Made by a program: the position numbers and the translations under genes. A stretch of DNA of 5,822 bases from Alphaproteobacteria bacterium (GTDB taxonomy: Bacteria; Pseudomonadota; Alphaproteobacteria; RS24): assembly GCA_028816945.1 (NCBI GenBank), contig JAPPQG010000174.1, positions 1 through 5,822 of the forward strand. The letters are read 5' to 3'. Positions 5,463-5,822 of the stretch are shown here, in pieces. The notes under the pieces were generated by a model. That model was not told the DNA's origin and made no database searches. It saw nothing but the letters and a program-made list of their open reading frames with translations. How positions within the stretch are numbered: position 1 is the stretch's first letter; the number at the start of each line of letters is the position of its first letter.

Positions 5463-5488
5463 AATGTCTCTTGTTATAATGTCTCTTG
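5459..5488 (-). repeat. Perfect 15-bp tandem duplication of the argS 3' end
   Basis: CAAGAGACATTATAA occurs twice in a row on the minus strand. The copy at 5474-5488 encodes the last four residues of ArgS, QETL, and its TAA stop. The copy at 5459-5473 repeats the same four codons and stop just beyond it, in the same frame. The identity is complete, so the event is recent or the sequence is kept. Read-through of the first stop would add only five residues before the second. Confidence 0.9.
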
Positions 5489-5822
5489 CGGGGTCACACC
5501 TAAAATATTAAATCCGCAAACCAATATAATAGCGGTTGCCCGAATCAAAGCAAGCCGCGCTAAACTAACATTTTTATTGTCCTTTTGCACAAATTTTAAC
5601 CCTTCATCTAATTTGCCCGCCTGCCACAAATGATGAAAATCAGCCGCTACGGCACTGAGAAAAAAGGCGATTCTGTGCGGTTCATGGGTTATCGCGGCGC
5701 GTTCCACCACACGGGGAAAAGCAACCAAACGGCGAATAAGGGCCAATTCAGCGGGGTCTTTAAGAAGTGCCAAATCGGCCTTTGCCAAAGCCTCATCGCG
5801 CAATTCTGCTTTGCTAATATCT
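5474..5822 (-). CDS. argS: Arginyl-tRNA synthetase, C-terminal fragment (gene begins past the right edge)
   Basis: The last 115 codons are present, open to the window edge. ArgS charges tRNA(Arg) with arginine in the cytoplasm. The fragment is the helical anticodon-binding (DALR) domain: DPAELALIRRLVAFPRVVER at about residues 22-41, EPHRIAFFLSAVAADFHHLW at 47-66, and SLARLALIRATAIILVCGFNILGV toward the end. The EPHRIA segment followed by FH and later ARLALI and LGV is characteristic of ArgS. The usual ending is close to LGVSAPERM; here it is LGVTPQETL, so the last few residues differ from the norm and fall in a duplicated 15-bp unit. The frame continues upstream through a TTG at 5801-5803, which is an internal leucine codon and not a start. 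argS upstream of a SPOR gene and nagZ is the expected alphaproteobacterial order. Confidence 0.93.
   Translation of the reverse strand, partial: DISKAELRDEALAKADLALLKDPAELALIRRLVAFPRVVERAAITHEPHRIAFFLSAVAADFHHLWQAGKLDEGLKFVQKDNKNVSLARLALIRATAIILVCGFNILGVTPQETL

Noticed and set aside
5395..5473. Possible promoter for the SPOR gene (GCGACA with TTTAGA at 17-base spacing on the minus strand)
   Set aside because: Only four and three of six consensus positions match in an AT-rich repeat region, which is no better than chance. The SPOR gene may be read through from argS.
5308..5511. Plus-strand frame of 67 codons with repeated MSL-type segments in the argS-SPOR gap
   Set aside because: It arises from the small DNA repeats in the gap, overlaps genes at both ends on the opposite strand, has no clear ribosome binding site and shows no recognisable domain.
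1..5822. Search for CRISPR, tRNA, insertion sequences, phage or defence genes
   Set aside because: All sizeable frames on the coding strand are accounted for by housekeeping families, and no cloverleaf, spaced-repeat array or transposase feature was seen by eye.

Overview
The window is an ordinary-looking stretch of alphaproteobacterial chromosome, with every gene on the minus strand. Read in transcription order (high to low coordinates) it holds: the 3' end of argS, a SPOR-domain membrane protein, nagZ, scpA, scpB, tatA, tatB, tatC and the first codons of serS. From memory, the block from argS through SPOR, nagZ, scpAB and tatABC to serS is a widely kept neighbourhood in Alphaproteobacteria. 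The NagZ, TatA and SPOR sequences also look alphaproteobacterial. Base composition is moderate to AT-rich (mid-40s % GC by eye, not counted), with AT-rich spacers. I cannot name the order or genus.

Layout: 5474-5822 encodes the last 115 residues of arginyl-tRNA synthetase. A 150-bp repeat-rich spacer (5324-5473) follows. The SPOR protein (4430-5323), NagZ (3366-4415), ScpA (2388-3308) and ScpB (1583-2395) come next, with spacings of 14 bp, 57 bp and an 8-bp overlap. They probably form one transcription unit, although a weak promoter can be drawn before scpA. A 92-bp AT-rich spacer holds the best promoter candidate in the window. After it come tatA (1236-1490), tatB (854-1216), tatC (73-861, overlapping tatB by 8 bp) and serS (start codon at 47-49).

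Functions: the SPOR protein and NagZ both concern peptidoglycan, one predicted to bind denuded glycan at division sites and the other to recycle muropeptides in the cytoplasm. ScpA and ScpB are the kleisin and its partner in the Smc condensin complex; smc itself is not here. TatABC form a complete twin-arginine protein exporter. ArgS and SerS are housekeeping tRNA synthetases. There are no tRNA or rRNA genes, CRISPR arrays, insertion sequences, phage genes or defence genes.

I do not see a previously undescribed system. What stands out is a run of short tandem repeats at gene edges: 15 bp x2 across the argS stop codon, a 7-bp array before the SPOR gene, 24 bp x2 in the scpA 5' end, 18 bp x3 across the scpA/scpB junction, and a five-residue repeat in the TatA tail. 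A small hairpin may also overlap the tatB ribosome binding site. These are the items worth a second look.
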